NCBI GenBank assembly: GCA_900541135.1
Contig: UQIG01000001.1
Coordinates: 74,454 to 138,453, forward strand
Source: an uncultured Collinsella sp.
GTDB lineage: Bacteria; Actinomycetota; Coriobacteriia; Coriobacteriales; Coriobacteriaceae
DNA length: 64,000 bases
Direction of reading: 5' to 3'
Shown piece after piece: positions 52,394 to 63,401 of the stretch. Below the pieces are notes generated by a model. The model was not told the DNA's origin. It did no database searches and saw only the letters and a program-made list of their open reading frames with translations. The position numbers and the translations under genes were made by a program. Position 1 is the stretch's first letter, and each line of letters opens with the position of its first letter.

Positions 52394-53131
52394 TTAGAAC
52401 TTTCTCAGCACGATGGCGATGGTGTTGAGGTATTCGAGCGCGCCGGCTTCAACGGCAGCGCGGTCGCCTGCTGCGTACTCGTTGTCGCAGGCGAGCCAGT
52501 CTTCCCACGCTTCGTCCGTGCAGAGCATAGGCTGCATCGAGACAATCTCGACGCCGGGGGTCGGCTCGATCATGGCGCGCCACCAGGCTATGCCGTGCAT
52601 ATAGTCGAGCTGCTCGGGTGCCCAGGATTTGAGCAGGCAGGCGGGCAGGTTGTCGTGGCAGTCGCGAACCATGCCGGGGATGCTTAAGTAGAGCATCCCG
52701 CCTTGCTTTACGTAGGGGAGTAGGCGCTCGTCCAGATAGTGCGGGTCGCGGCCGTAGTTGTTGTACGAGTCGATGCTCACGACTGCATCAAAAAAGTCGT
52801 GCTCAAACGGGAGCCCCTGTGAGGCGTCCGCCTTAACAGGGTGAATCGTGTTGCGGGGAATACCGAGTGAATCGAAGAACGCGCGGTTTTCGACAGGATC
52901 GCTCCACAGGTCGACAGCATAAGTATCAAATCCGTATTCGCGGGCAAGCAGGGCGCTGGTAATGCCGGTGCCCGATCCAAGGTCGCAGACGCGGACGCCG
53001 CAGGGGATATGCACATCGCGAAGCAGCTCTTCGCAGAGCTTGAGGGGATTGGGGCCCATAATCTTAGAGTGCACGAGTGCCGCGTCGAAGCTGGTTGCTT
53101 TTGGGAAGGATTGAGATTCCTGGGTTTGCAT
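52394..53131 (-). CDS. Class I SAM-dependent methyltransferase
   Basis: A 245-aa protein. VCDLGSGTGITSALLA is motif I, VDLWS supplies the acidic residue, and VVSIDSYNNYGRDPHYLDERLLPYVKQGG (in part) covers the catalytic region. IPGMVRDCHDNLP and a WWRAMIEP segment recall the cyclopropane/UbiE-type group. The substrate is unknown. The start at 53131 follows AGGAAAGAAC. A longer frame upstream is unsupported. An ACGGCC/GGCCGT hairpin lies upstream at 53191-53209. Confidence 0.8.
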   Translation of the reverse strand: MQTQESQSFPKATSFDAALVHSKIMGPNPLKLCEELLRDVHIPCGVRVCDLGSGTGITSALLAREYGFDTYAVDLWSDPVENRAFFDSLGIPRNTIHPVKADASQGLPFEHDFFDAVVSIDSYNNYGRDPHYLDERLLPYVKQGGMLYLSIPGMVRDCHDNLPACLLKSWAPEQLDYMHGIAWWRAMIEPTPGVEIVSMQPMLCTDEAWEDWLACDNEYAAGDRAAVEAGALEYLNTIAIVLRKF

Positions 53132-53409
53132 GTTCTTTCCTATCAGGTGCAAATGTGGCAGATGACGGAGATGGAACGGCGCAACAAGCCACGGCCGTTG
53201 GACGGCCGTTTTCATGGTTCTATGCGATTGACCGTTCCCTAAAGAACAATGACCAAAAAGACATCCCCTTGGATGATCGAAATTGGGCCGAGGCCCGTGA
53301 CGTTTTGATTATAGAACGTTGCGCACGGGCCGGGGACATGTCATTTGTCACGGATTTGAGGGGTGCGATTGTGGCCGATTGCGATCTGCGTGGGTCGAGA
53401 TTCGCCCGC

Positions 53410-54108
53410 CTACAGGTCGCGTGCCCGGTAGACCTTGGTGCTGACGATGCAGCTAAGTGCACATAGCACGAGGGCCAGTACGGCAATTCCTGCGCACAGG
53501 CAGCCGAGGGTGGCGGGATCGGGATTCTCCCCAGCAATCGACATGAGCCAGTTGTTGATGGGGTTTGAGGAGCTCAGCGTGGCCATGGCAAGGCATCCGA
53601 GCAAGGCAAACAGGCCGACGGAAAGGCGCAGCGCCTCCATGTGTCCAAAGCGAAAGAACAGCGGTTGTGTCAAGAACACCATCATGAGGGAGATGAGCAT
53701 CGATGCGGCGGAGGCTATTGTGGTCTCAAAGACGATCTGTCCCGTCGAGGGGATACCCGCGCTGTTGAAGAGCGGGATAGAGACGATGCCCAGAAGCGCG
53801 GCGGCGCACGCCATGACGGCCGAGAAGACAATGATGCTCAGGTAGCGTGCACAGATGATGCCTTTGCGCGAGATGGGCAGCGTTGCCCGATAACGCTCCC
53901 ATCCGTTTTGATTGTCGTAGCCGGCCAGCGAGTTCATGACCACGATGGGCGACATGGCGCTGACCGCGCAGGCGCCGGCGCTCATACCGGAATCGCCATC
54001 CGATGCGTTGGCGAGGGTCAGTACGACGAAGATGAACAGGCCGACTCCCGCAATGCTCGGGACAAGCGTGCGGACGATGGCGAGCTCAGACATAAAGGCG
54101 CGTTTCAT
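53410..54108 (-). CDS. ABC-2 transporter permease
   Basis: A 232-aa membrane protein with about six hydrophobic segments. The phrase YDNQNGWERYRATLPISRK is characteristic of YtrC/BcrB-like ABC-2 permeases of antibiotic-response operons. It overlaps the ATPase gene by 4 bases (ATGA). It is third of three genes. Confidence 0.88.
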   Translation of the reverse strand: MKRAFMSELAIVRTLVPSIAGVGLFIFVVLTLANASDGDSGMSAGACAVSAMSPIVVMNSLAGYDNQNGWERYRATLPISRKGIICARYLSIIVFSAVMACAAALLGIVSIPLFNSAGIPSTGQIVFETTIASAASMLISLMMVFLTQPLFFRFGHMEALRLSVGLFALLGCLAMATLSSSNPINNWLMSIAGENPDPATLGCLCAGIAVLALVLCALSCIVSTKVYRARDL

Positions 54109-54986
54109 TTCGAAGCCCCTTTCAGCATGAGGCGCAGATAGTCATCAATGGTTGCCCGATCGCAGGGAATCTCGGGAAAGGCCTCGAGCGTATCGCGACG
54201 GTTGGGCACGAGCACGTCCACGCTATAGGCGTGGTGGGCGGCACAGGCGCCTTCGACGCAAGCCATGAGCTCGGACGCCTGTGCTTGGGTGCAGTGGGCG
54301 ATGCCGGCGCGGTCGGTAATGTCCTCGCGTGGTAGGTCAAAAACAATCGAGCCGTTATCGATGCAGATGACGCGGTCGGCAGCGCGATCGAGGTCGGATG
54401 TAATGTGGCTTGAGAGCAGCACGCTGCGCTGGCCGTCGGAAACAAAGGCGAGTAGCTCATCGAGCAGTTCCTCACGCGCCATGGGATCGAGGCCCGCAGT
54501 GGCTTCGTCCAAAACGAGCAGCTTGGCATGGTGACTGAGCGCGCAGGCGAGCTGCAGCTTCATGCCCATGCCGCGGGAGAGGTCCTTGACCTTCGTCTTG
54601 GGATCGAGGCCAAATCGGTCGATGAATCCGGCGAACGTTTCGCAGCTCCACGTGGGATATGCCGGGCCTACGAGCCTCTCGACCTGGCCCACCTTGAGCG
54701 TGGAGGGGAAGGGACACGTGTCCAGGACGAGGCCGATGCGGGAGCGCAGGTGGCGCTGAGTCTCGTCGGGCGCGTTGGAGTCGCAGCGCTGTCCAAGCAG
54801 ATGCACCTCGCCGGCATCGAGCTTTATAAGCCCAAGCGCGGCGCGAATAGTCGTCGTCTTGCCGGCGCCATTTGCGCCCACAAAGCCAACGATCTGGCCG
54901 GGCTCCACGGCAAGCGTGACGTCTCGCAACGAAAAACGGTCGCTCACACGGCGTGAGATGCCTTTGAGTTCTAGAAGGTTTTGCAT
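54105..54986 (-). CDS. ABC transporter ATP-binding protein
   Basis: A 293-aa protein. Walker A is GANGAGKTTT (about 37-46), the signature LSRGMGMKLQLA is a variant form, and Walker B is LLVLDEATAGLDP. The length and the C-terminal extension fit YtrB/BcrA-type ATPases. The start at 54986 is preferred; the frame runs on but overlaps the regulator gene. It works with the permease gene after it. Confidence 0.92.
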   Translation of the reverse strand: MQNLLELKGISRRVSDRFSLRDVTLAVEPGQIVGFVGANGAGKTTTIRAALGLIKLDAGEVHLLGQRCDSNAPDETQRHLRSRIGLVLDTCPFPSTLKVGQVERLVGPAYPTWSCETFAGFIDRFGLDPKTKVKDLSRGMGMKLQLACALSHHAKLLVLDEATAGLDPMAREELLDELLAFVSDGQRSVLLSSHITSDLDRAADRVICIDNGSIVFDLPREDITDRAGIAHCTQAQASELMACVEGACAAHHAYSVDVLVPNRRDTLEAFPEIPCDRATIDDYLRLMLKGASK

Positions 54987-55009
54987 GGTATAGCCTTTCT
55001 TGCAGATGG

Positions 55010-55390
55010 CTACTGCATGGTTTCGGGGACTACCAGGTCGAGCATCTCGTGCAGCTTGTCGCGCGTAACGCCCAGGGCTTCGGCTTGGCTCGCCGCTTTC
55101 GCAAGCAGTTCTTCGATATGGCAGAGCTGGTTTTCGCGCAAGAGTTCCTGGTTGCCCTCGGCGACAAAACAGCCCTTGCCCTGCACGGTGCAGATGAAGC
55201 CGAGTTGCTCTAGGTCGGCGTAGGCGCGCTTGGTGGTGATGACACTCACGCCAAGATCGCTCGCGAGCGCACGGATGCTGGGGAGTTTGGCTCCCGCAGC
55301 GAGCGCGCCCGAAAGGATCTGAGCTTTGACTTGCGAGGCTATTTGCTCGTAGATGGGCTTGTCGCTCGAATTGGATAGGATGATGTCCAC
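55010..55390 (-). CDS. GntR-family transcriptional regulator (YtrA subfamily)
   Basis: A 126-aa protein. The N-terminal winged helix has PIYEQIASQVKAQILSG and KLPSIRALASDLGVS, typical of YtrA. The C-terminal part is short, as in that subfamily. It probably represses its own operon with the ABC genes. An inverted repeat lies just upstream. Confidence 0.92.
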   Translation of the reverse strand: MDIILSNSSDKPIYEQIASQVKAQILSGALAAGAKLPSIRALASDLGVSVITTKRAYADLEQLGFICTVQGKGCFVAEGNQELLRENQLCHIEELLAKAASQAEALGVTRDKLHEMLDLVVPETMQ

Positions 55391-55417
55391 AGCGACTCCT
55401 TAGCTGATGGGCTACAC

Positions 55418-55451
55418 GTGTATATAACCGGTAAGCACAGTATATATACAC
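55418..55451 (-). promoter_or_regulatory. Operator before the GntR/ABC operon
   Basis: GTGTATATA (55418-55426) and TATATACAC (55443-55451) form an inverted repeat with 16 bases between arms. The AT-rich arms overlap the likely promoter. YtrA-type regulators bind such repeats. Confidence 0.7.
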
Positions 55452-55604
55452 TATGCACAGTTACGCAAGAGACAAATTCGGATTGGGCCGGCTGCCCGGC
55501 CCTGACTGATGAATTTGTCCTGATAGGTGCCCTAGATCGGGATTTCGCGGCTACAATAGTGCGGTTACAACGACGTAATGCACTCAATGCAAGAAAGGAT
55601 CCGC

Positions 55605-57218
<1,614 letters not shown>

Positions 57219-57317
57219 CGCATCGGCGCGGTGGCCCTGCGGGGCTGCCGCGCCATTTACTTGCCTGATGCCGTGTGAGCGGCTATCATACCCACCGTCG
57301 TCTCAAGACCGTGACGT

Positions 57318-57370
57318 CCGAGCAGTTCGGGTCCGATATCCTGCTCGTTAAACCTAAAACCAAAGGAGTA
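57318..57370 (+). promoter_or_regulatory. Candidate preQ1 riboswitch before the queuosine-precursor transporter gene
   Basis: A hairpin GAGCAG...CTGCTC (57320-57325 with 57341-57346) is followed by an A-rich tail (GTTAAACCTAAAACCAAAGG) that runs into the ribosome binding site. The loop contains TCC, which can pair with GGA of the Shine-Dalgarno sequence to form an H-type pseudoknot. This matches the architecture of class I preQ1 riboswitches, and the gene downstream fits. Sequence-level confirmation is lacking. Confidence 0.45.
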
Positions 57371-57374
57371 CATA

Positions 57375-58097
57375 ATGATCAAGAAGGTCATGGAGGACTA
57401 CAAGGTCCTGTTGCGGAGCATTCCCGCGGCAACGGTTTCGCTGTTTTTCGTGAGCGTCATCATGATGAACCTGCTGGCCAACAAAGAGCTCATCAGCCTG
57501 CCGTATCTGGCACTCGATTGCGGCTTTGTGGTGAGCTGGGTTTCGTTTTTGTGCCAGGACATGATCTGTAAGCGCTTTGGCGCCAAGGCATCCATCAAAA
57601 TCTCCATCCTCGCGCTGCTGGTCAACCTGGCCGTGAGCCTGTGCTTTTGGGCATGCTCGCTCACGCCCGGCATGTGGGGCGCCTACTACGACACGGGTAT
57701 GATCGAGGTCAACACCGCCCTTAACGCCACTATCGGCGGCACCTGGTACGTGGTGCTGGGCTCTTCGCTGGCAATGCTCGTTTCTGCCGTGGTTAACTCC
57801 ACACTCAACCAGTCGCTTGGCCGTATGCTCAAAAAGAATAACTTTGTGAGCTTTGCCTTCCGCTCCTATGTGTCCACGGGTGTTGGCCAGTTTATCGACA
57901 ATCTGGTCTTTGCCATTGTGGTGAGCCACACGTTCTTTGGTTGGACCTGGGTGCAGGTCCTTATGTGCTCGCTGACCGGCGCTGTTGCCGAGCTGCTGTG
58001 CGAGGTCTTCCTGAGCCCCGTGGGCTACAAGGTCGTGCGTGGCTGGGAGCGTGAGAACGTGGGCTCCGAGTACCTCGAGCGCCACGCAACCGCCTAA
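57375..58097 (+). CDS. Queuosine precursor transporter (YhhQ/VUT family)
   Basis: A 240-aa membrane protein with six segments. PYLALDCGFVVSWVSFLCQD followed by MICKRFGAKA, and later GQFIDNLVFAIV, are family signatures. The family imports 7-cyano- or 7-aminomethyl-7-deazaguanine in many bacteria. AAAGGAG precedes the start. Confidence 0.9.
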   Translation: MIKKVMEDYKVLLRSIPAATVSLFFVSVIMMNLLANKELISLPYLALDCGFVVSWVSFLCQDMICKRFGAKASIKISILALLVNLAVSLCFWACSLTPGMWGAYYDTGMIEVNTALNATIGGTWYVVLGSSLAMLVSAVVNSTLNQSLGRMLKKNNFVSFAFRSYVSTGVGQFIDNLVFAIVVSHTFFGWTWVQVLMCSLTGAVAELLCEVFLSPVGYKVVRGWERENVGSEYLERHATA

Positions 58098-58106
58098 GGA
58101 GCAAGT

Positions 58107-58787
58107 ATGCGGGTTTTGATCACGGGCGCTTCGGGCGGCATCGGAGCCGCATGCGTGCAGCGCTTTTTGGACGAGGGCCACGAGGTCGTGGGCTTTGACC
58201 TGCTGCCGGCGGCGGTCGAGCACGAGCGCTACCGCCATCTGATCGTTGATGTACGCGAGCCGGACTCGTTTCCAGGCGACCTTGAGCCTCAGGTAATCGT
58301 GAACGTTGCCGGTGTACAGGATTCGGCCGATGACATTGCCGCCAACCTGCGTGGCACCATCAACGTGACCGAGCGCTACGCCTTTGTGGGAGAGGGGCTT
58401 GCCGCCAAGCCAGCGCCTGCTATCCAATCCGTGGTCAATGTGGGGTCGGCGAGCGGACATACGGGATCGGAGTTTCCCGCCTATGCTGCCAGCAAGGGCG
58501 GCGTTATCGCCTACACCAAGAACCTTGCAAACCGCCTGGCGCCGCAGGCCATCGCCAACAGTGTGGACCCGGGCGGCGTTATCACGCCGCTCAACCGTTG
58601 CGTGATGGAAGACGAACGCCTGTGGAACCAGATTATGGAGCTTACGCCGCTTAAGCGCTGGGCCACCGCCCAAGAGATCGCCGAGTGGATCTACTTTGTG
58701 GGCGTGACCAACCGTTTTATGACCGGGCAGAGCCTGCTGATCGATGGCGGCGAGGCCGGCCGCACACAATTTATTTGGCCTGAATAG
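58107..58787 (+). CDS. Short-chain dehydrogenase/reductase (3-oxoacyl-ACP reductase-like)
   Basis: A 226-aa protein. TGASGGIG (6-13) is the nucleotide-binding glycine motif, NVAG is present, and the catalytic YxxxK is Y126-K130 in AYAASK. It is shorter than FabG (about 245 aa). The substrate is unknown. It starts 9 bases after the transporter gene, so the two form an operon; the functional link is not obvious. Confidence 0.9.
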   Translation: MRVLITGASGGIGAACVQRFLDEGHEVVGFDLLPAAVEHERYRHLIVDVREPDSFPGDLEPQVIVNVAGVQDSADDIAANLRGTINVTERYAFVGEGLAAKPAPAIQSVVNVGSASGHTGSEFPAYAASKGGVIAYTKNLANRLAPQAIANSVDPGGVITPLNRCVMEDERLWNQIMELTPLKRWATAQEIAEWIYFVGVTNRFMTGQSLLIDGGEAGRTQFIWPE

Positions 58788-58788
58788 G

Positions 58789-58824
58789 AAACGCGCCCGA
58801 TGGGAAGCCGTCGGGCGCGTTTTT
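58789..58824. terminator. Bidirectional terminator
   Basis: AAACGCGCCCGA pairs with TCGGGCGCGTTT, then TTG follows, between the convergent SDR and ung genes. Confidence 0.85.
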
Positions 58825-58837
58825 GATGTATCGGTTT

Positions 58838-59563
58838 TTAGCCGAGGCAAGTCCAGTTGACGGGGGTCGAGCCGTGCTGTTCGAGTAGCCGATTGGCAGC
58901 GGAGAAGGGGCGCGACCCCATAAAAGCGGGGAGTTCTGCCGTGGCGCGGTTTGCCGAAAGCGGCGAGGGGTGAGTGGACGCAAGGCAGAACTTGCTGGTT
59001 TTTCTGCCCGCGCTGGTCGCGGCGAGCTTGCCCTCGACCATCTGCTGGGCAAAGCGGCCCCATGCCAAAAAGACGACCGGTTGGGGCAGCAGGCAGCAGC
59101 GTTCGATAACAAAGTCGGTGAGCGTGCTCCAGCCCAGTTTGGCGTGCGAGTTGGCGGCATGCTCGCGCACGGTGAGCGTGGTGTTGAGGAGCAGGACGCC
59201 CTGTTGTGCCCATGGGGTTAGGTCTCCCGTGGCGGGAATGGGGCAACCCAGATCGGCGTTGAGTTCCTTATAGATGTTGCGCAGGCTCGGCGGCAACTTG
59301 GTTTGCGACGCGGGGACCGAGAACGACAGCCCCATTGCCTGGTTGGGTCCGTGATAGGGGTCTTGACCCAAGATGACAACCTTGACCTGGTTGGCCGGCG
59401 TATAGGCGAGGGCATTGAGGATGTCGTCTTGTGCCGGGTAGATGGTTTGCTCGGCACGTAAAAGGGCGATGCGCTCGAGCAGCTGGTTCGTTGTGTCACG
59501 TACCGGCTGCGGCGCATCGCCCAACCAAGTTGCTATGTTGCGGTCGCGCGTTGCGGTGTCCAT
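58838..59563 (-). CDS. ung: Uracil-DNA glycosylase
   Basis: A 241-aa family 1 enzyme. GQDPYHGP, with catalytic D68, and the HPSPLS loop near the end are diagnostic. It removes uracil from DNA as the first step of base excision repair. Confidence 0.96.
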   Translation of the reverse strand: MDTATRDRNIATWLGDAPQPVRDTTNQLLERIALLRAEQTIYPAQDDILNALAYTPANQVKVVILGQDPYHGPNQAMGLSFSVPASQTKLPPSLRNIYKELNADLGCPIPATGDLTPWAQQGVLLLNTTLTVREHAANSHAKLGWSTLTDFVIERCCLLPQPVVFLAWGRFAQQMVEGKLAATSAGRKTSKFCLASTHPSPLSANRATAELPAFMGSRPFSAANRLLEQHGSTPVNWTCLG

Positions 59564-59651
59564 GGGGCTCCTTTATGGCAGATGCTCTGTTGGCATCTAT
59601 TGTAAAGGCGCACCGGTTGCCTTTATGTCGCGGCTGCATGAAGAGCGGGGA

Positions 59652-60554
59652 CTACGAGACGCGCTCGGGCGCTCCTGCCATGTGAGCGTGTCCTTGCGAG
59701 CGAAGGCGCGGGAGCTCGACGGTTGCCACCATCACGCCGGTGAGGATGAGGGCGGCGCCAAAGAAGGCGATGGGGCTCAGGACCTCGCCGACCAGGAAGA
59801 ACGAGAAGACGGCGGAGCAGACCGGCTCCAGGGAGAAGGCGAAGCCGGTGGTCTCGGCGGGCACGTGGGGCTGCACGAGCGTCTGGGTGATAAAGCCGTA
59901 GGCAGAGCAGATGAGTGCGAGGGCAGCGACGACTACGACCTTGCCCGGCGTGCCGGGAAGCGTGAAACCGCCAAGGACGAACGCGGCGATGCCCGAGAAC
60001 AGGCCGCCAAAGCCCAGCTGCCAAACGCCCAAGGCCAGCGGGTCGACATCTTCGACAAAGCGCTTCGCCACAATGATATGGCCGGCATAGACAAAGGCTG
60101 AGAGCAACATGATGATCGCGCCGGGATTCAGGCTGGTAAAGTCGGCACCCGAGAGCAGCAGCATACCGCAGGTGACGATGGCGGTGCCGATGAGTACCTT
60201 GCGCTCGGGGGCGCGACGCAACAGGGCGGCGTTGGCAAACGGCACGATCACGACCGTCAGGCTCTGCAAAAAGCCGGCGGTGGAGGCGGAGGTGAGGCTG
60301 GAGCCCAGGCACATGCAGGTGAGCTCGGTTGCCATAATGGCGCCGATGATGGCGGCGCGGACCATGAGGTCGCGGTTGATGCGCAGCGCGTGCTTGTGGA
60401 AGAGCAGCAGGCAGGCCACAAAGGCGATGATGCAGCGCAGCGCAACGATGCTCGTGGCGTTCATGCTGTCCATGCCGATCTTCATGAGGGGGTACGAAAA
60501 GCCCCATGCGACGGGAACGGAAAATGAGAGCGCGATTGCTTTTTTGCGATCCAT
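59652..60554 (-). CDS. EamA/DMT-superfamily transporter
   Basis: A 300-aa protein with ten membrane segments in two EamA repeats. VAWGFSYPLMKIGMD and EPVCSAVFSFFLVGEVLSP are typical repeat signatures. The substrate is unknown. It is divergent from a LysR gene that probably regulates it. Confidence 0.9.
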   Translation of the reverse strand: MDRKKAIALSFSVPVAWGFSYPLMKIGMDSMNATSIVALRCIIAFVACLLLFHKHALRINRDLMVRAAIIGAIMATELTCMCLGSSLTSASTAGFLQSLTVVIVPFANAALLRRAPERKVLIGTAIVTCGMLLLSGADFTSLNPGAIIMLLSAFVYAGHIIVAKRFVEDVDPLALGVWQLGFGGLFSGIAAFVLGGFTLPGTPGKVVVVAALALICSAYGFITQTLVQPHVPAETTGFAFSLEPVCSAVFSFFLVGEVLSPIAFFGAALILTGVMVATVELPRLRSQGHAHMAGAPERVS

Positions 60555-60634
60555 GGGACTCCTTTTGTTACAGAACGGTTTCGCAAAAAGGATTCTGCTC
60601 CCAGATGTGGATGTAGTAAAGCGAATGTATCTTC

Positions 60635-60653
60635 AGTATGATTAAGCAATACT
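60635..60653. promoter_or_regulatory. LysR-type operator
   Basis: AGTAT and ATACT arms with 9 bases between them lie in the 158-base gap between the divergent transporter and LysR genes. The spacing fits the T-N11-A site of LysR-type regulators. Confidence 0.6.
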
Positions 60654-60712
60654 AATGTAGGTAGAAAAAGCCCTGGCAAAACGTTTTACGGCTACATCGA
60701 TGTGGAGGCACG

Positions 60713-61579
60713 ATGGCATCGCGATATCAGATTGTTTGTATGGTGGTCGATCGCGGCAGTCTTAAGGGCGCAGCCGATGAGCTGGGCTATACACAAAGCG
60801 CGGTGAGCCAGGCCGTCAAGGCGCTCGAGCGCGAGCTGGGTACCACGCTTATCGAGCGCGGTAAGCAGGGCGTTTCGCTTACGCGCGACGGCAAGCAGTA
60901 CCTGCCGTATTTGCGCCAAATCGTAACTGCCGAGGCCGAGCTTGAGGGCAAGCGTCAGGAGTTGCTGGGACTCTCCTCGACTGATATTCGAATCGCGACG
61001 TTTACTAACGTGAGCCGCAACGTATTGCCGCGCGTGATTCGCGACTTTGGGGCTCTGCATCCGGGCGTGCACTTTACCCTCAAGCAGGGCGATTACACGC
61101 GCAACGCCCAGTGGGTGCACGATGGCGTGGTTGACTTTTGCTTTACGGCGCGCGGATTTACCGCCGGGCTCGAGAAGCGCGTGGTCTATCACGACGAGTT
61201 GGTGGCGCTGTTGCCGGCCGCGCATCCGCTGACGGCAAAGGAAAAGGTGACGCTTGCCGACCTGGCGTCAGAGTCGTTTGTGCTGCTGGACGAGGGCGAA
61301 CAGAGCCTGGTACTCGATGCATTCGCAGCGCACGGGCTGTCGCCGCACGTGACGAGTGAGGTGACCGACGACTACACCATCATGGCGATGGTGGAGGAGG
61401 GCCTAGGCGTGAGCATGCTGTATCGCCGTACCGTCGAGGGCATGCGGGCCGATATTCGCGTACGTCCCATCGTGCATGCTCCCTCGCGCGACGTGGTGGC
61501 AGCTTGGCGCAGCTGGGACACCATGCCTATCGCCACGAGGCGTTTTATCGACTATATGAGCTCGCATATTGTCAATTAA
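60713..61579 (+). CDS. LysR-family transcriptional regulator
   Basis: A 288-aa protein. The N-terminal helix-turn-helix (VDRGSLKGAADELGYTQSAV, then SQAVKALERELG) is followed by a periplasmic-binding-like effector domain. It is divergent from the EamA transporter gene, with an inverted repeat between. A drug or metabolite effector is possible. Confidence 0.94.
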   Translation: MASRYQIVCMVVDRGSLKGAADELGYTQSAVSQAVKALERELGTTLIERGKQGVSLTRDGKQYLPYLRQIVTAEAELEGKRQELLGLSSTDIRIATFTNVSRNVLPRVIRDFGALHPGVHFTLKQGDYTRNAQWVHDGVVDFCFTARGFTAGLEKRVVYHDELVALLPAAHPLTAKEKVTLADLASESFVLLDEGEQSLVLDAFAAHGLSPHVTSEVTDDYTIMAMVEEGLGVSMLYRRTVEGMRADIRVRPIVHAPSRDVVAAWRSWDTMPIATRRFIDYMSSHIVN

Positions 61580-61606
61580 TGACTGGCGTGGCGTTGAGTG
61601 CGGTGT

Positions 61607-62989
61607 TTAGCGGGCCGTCGCTTTGGCTTGTGCTAGACGGTAGGTGCGTGCCGGGTGGCAGAGTAGTACCGCCACGACCATAAAGAACGCCGTGGTGCCC
61701 AGACTGATGGGGTAGACCATCATGATGTTCGCAAAGGTGCGGAAGTGCGGGAACACGCAGAATACCCAATAGAAGCGAATGCCGCAGACGCAGATCATGG
61801 TGATGAGGGCGGGCATGAGCGAGATGCCAAAGCCGCGCAGGTAGCCGGACATGTTTTCGTAGAACATGCTAAAGGCGTAGGCAGGGAAGATCGAGCACAC
61901 GCGGATATAGCCGATCGAGACGATGTTGGGGTCGCTGTTGAACAGCGCCAGGATTTCGCGTCCCAAGCCTACGATGATGACGATGGTGGTGAGTGCGACG
62001 ATACCGCCTTCGACCAGGCAGACCTTGAGCGTCTTGGTGCAGCGGTCGATTTGGCGGGCACCGTGGTTTTGTCCCACAAAGGTGGTGCAGGCCTGGCTAA
62101 AGCTGTTGAGCAGGTTGTAGCACACGTACTCCAGGCTCATAGCAGCGCTCGATGCCGCCATGACCTCGGTGCCCAGGCTGTTGATAGCAGACTGGATGAT
62201 GATGTTGGCGACGGCGAAGACGGCGCTTTGGATGCCGGCGGGCAGGCCGATCTTGACGATGCGCTTGAGGGCGACGGGGTCGATAGCCAGGTCGCGTGGG
62301 GTGACGCGGACGACGGAGTCGGTCTTGAGCAGGTGGACAAAGAGTGTGGCGGCGCTGACGGTGTAGGCGATGGCGGTGGCGATGGCGACGCCCGCGACGC
62401 CCCAGTGGAGCACGGGGACAAAGATGAGGTCCAGGCCAATGTTGAGGACGGTGGACACGGCAAGCGCCTGAAGCGGCATGCGGGTGATGCCGACGGAGCG
62501 GAAGATCGCGGCCTCAAAGTTGTAGAGCAAGATCGAGGGCATGCTGAGCAAAAAGACGCGCAGGTAGAGCGAGGCGAGCGGCATGGTTTCGGCGGGAACG
62601 TTGAGCGCGGCGAGCATGGGCTCGGCAAAGATCTCGCCCAGCGCGATGACGACAAAGCCCACAAGCGCCATGAGAATCGAGGTGTGGACGGCGCGGTTGA
62701 CCATGTTCTGATCGTTGCGGCCGATAGCGTTGGCGATGACCACGTTGGAGCCAAGCGACATGCCGATAAACAGGTTGAGCATAAGACTGGTAAGCGGAAC
62801 ATTGGAGCCGACCGCCGCCATGGCGAGGGTTCCCTGGTCGCCCGAGAAATTACCGATGATGACGGTGGCGATGAGGTTCGACAGCTGCTCCAAGATGCTC
62901 GTGGCGGCTACGGGGAAGGCGAACAGGGGAATATTGCGCCACAGCGAGCCGGTGGTCATGTCAATGTGCTTAGATGCGGTGTCTGCCAT
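61607..62989 (-). CDS. MATE-family efflux transporter
   Basis: A 460-aa protein with twelve membrane segments in two six-helix halves. The N-terminal GSLWRNIPLFAFPVAATSIL and internal ANAIGRNDQ are typical of the DinF/NorM-like group. It exports cationic drugs or metabolites by Na+ or H+ exchange. The start is the first ATG before a weak ribosome binding site. Confidence 0.92.
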   Translation of the reverse strand: MADTASKHIDMTTGSLWRNIPLFAFPVAATSILEQLSNLIATVIIGNFSGDQGTLAMAAVGSNVPLTSLMLNLFIGMSLGSNVVIANAIGRNDQNMVNRAVHTSILMALVGFVVIALGEIFAEPMLAALNVPAETMPLASLYLRVFLLSMPSILLYNFEAAIFRSVGITRMPLQALAVSTVLNIGLDLIFVPVLHWGVAGVAIATAIAYTVSAATLFVHLLKTDSVVRVTPRDLAIDPVALKRIVKIGLPAGIQSAVFAVANIIIQSAINSLGTEVMAASSAAMSLEYVCYNLLNSFSQACTTFVGQNHGARQIDRCTKTLKVCLVEGGIVALTTIVIIVGLGREILALFNSDPNIVSIGYIRVCSIFPAYAFSMFYENMSGYLRGFGISLMPALITMICVCGIRFYWVFCVFPHFRTFANIMMVYPISLGTTAFFMVVAVLLCHPARTYRLAQAKATAR

Positions 62990-63062
62990 ACGCTCTCAAT
63001 CTCTAATATGCTCTTTCGTGCTTATTTGCGCAGACGATGATACTCCTAATGCAGCCAGCCGG

Positions 63063-63147
63063 CACTTAGGGACGTTCCTTTTAATATGAGCAGGACATTG
63101 TCAAGAGGCAAAATCGGGCCTGGCCCCAACGATATGGGGTCAGGCCC
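63063..63147. repeat. Dispersed repeat core and a strong hairpin
   Basis: GCACTTAGGGACGTTCCTTTT resembles the GGGAC...GTCC core of the other dispersed hairpins, although no complete stem is left. Next, GGGCCTG (63116-63122) and CAGGCCC (63141-63147) form a hairpin, extended by CCCC/GGGG, that may act as a terminator. Confidence 0.5.
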
Positions 63148-63401
63148 TCTCCCTATATCAACCCGTCCGCGGCGACCTCGGCGTGTCTTCCCGACGCTCG
63201 TCTTTGCAGTTTAATATCCGCCCGTGGCGATCTCTCGCTGGGCAATCCGTTGCTACGGCTGAGGCTTCTTCGTCGAACCGACAGTCTGTGCACGCGTGTG
63301 GCGCCCTGGGCGCTCGCAGAAAAGGGACCTGAGGTTCGCCTCAACGGCTTCGGATCAAACCGCTTCCGGGGTGATCGGCTTATGTGCGGGGGACCGGCCC
63401 C

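Noticed and set aside
53238..53297. 19-codon frame MTKKTSPWMIEIGPRPVTF
   Set aside because: No ribosome binding site and no conservation evidence; it lies in a divergent promoter-like gap.
59623..60507. 294-aa minus-strand frame overlapping the EamA gene
   Set aside because: Frame-shifted shadow of the transporter; Arg/His-rich with no membrane segments.
61745..63040. 431-aa plus-strand frame rich in Asp, Gly and His
   Set aside because: Antisense to the MATE transporter gene, with the composition expected of a shadow.
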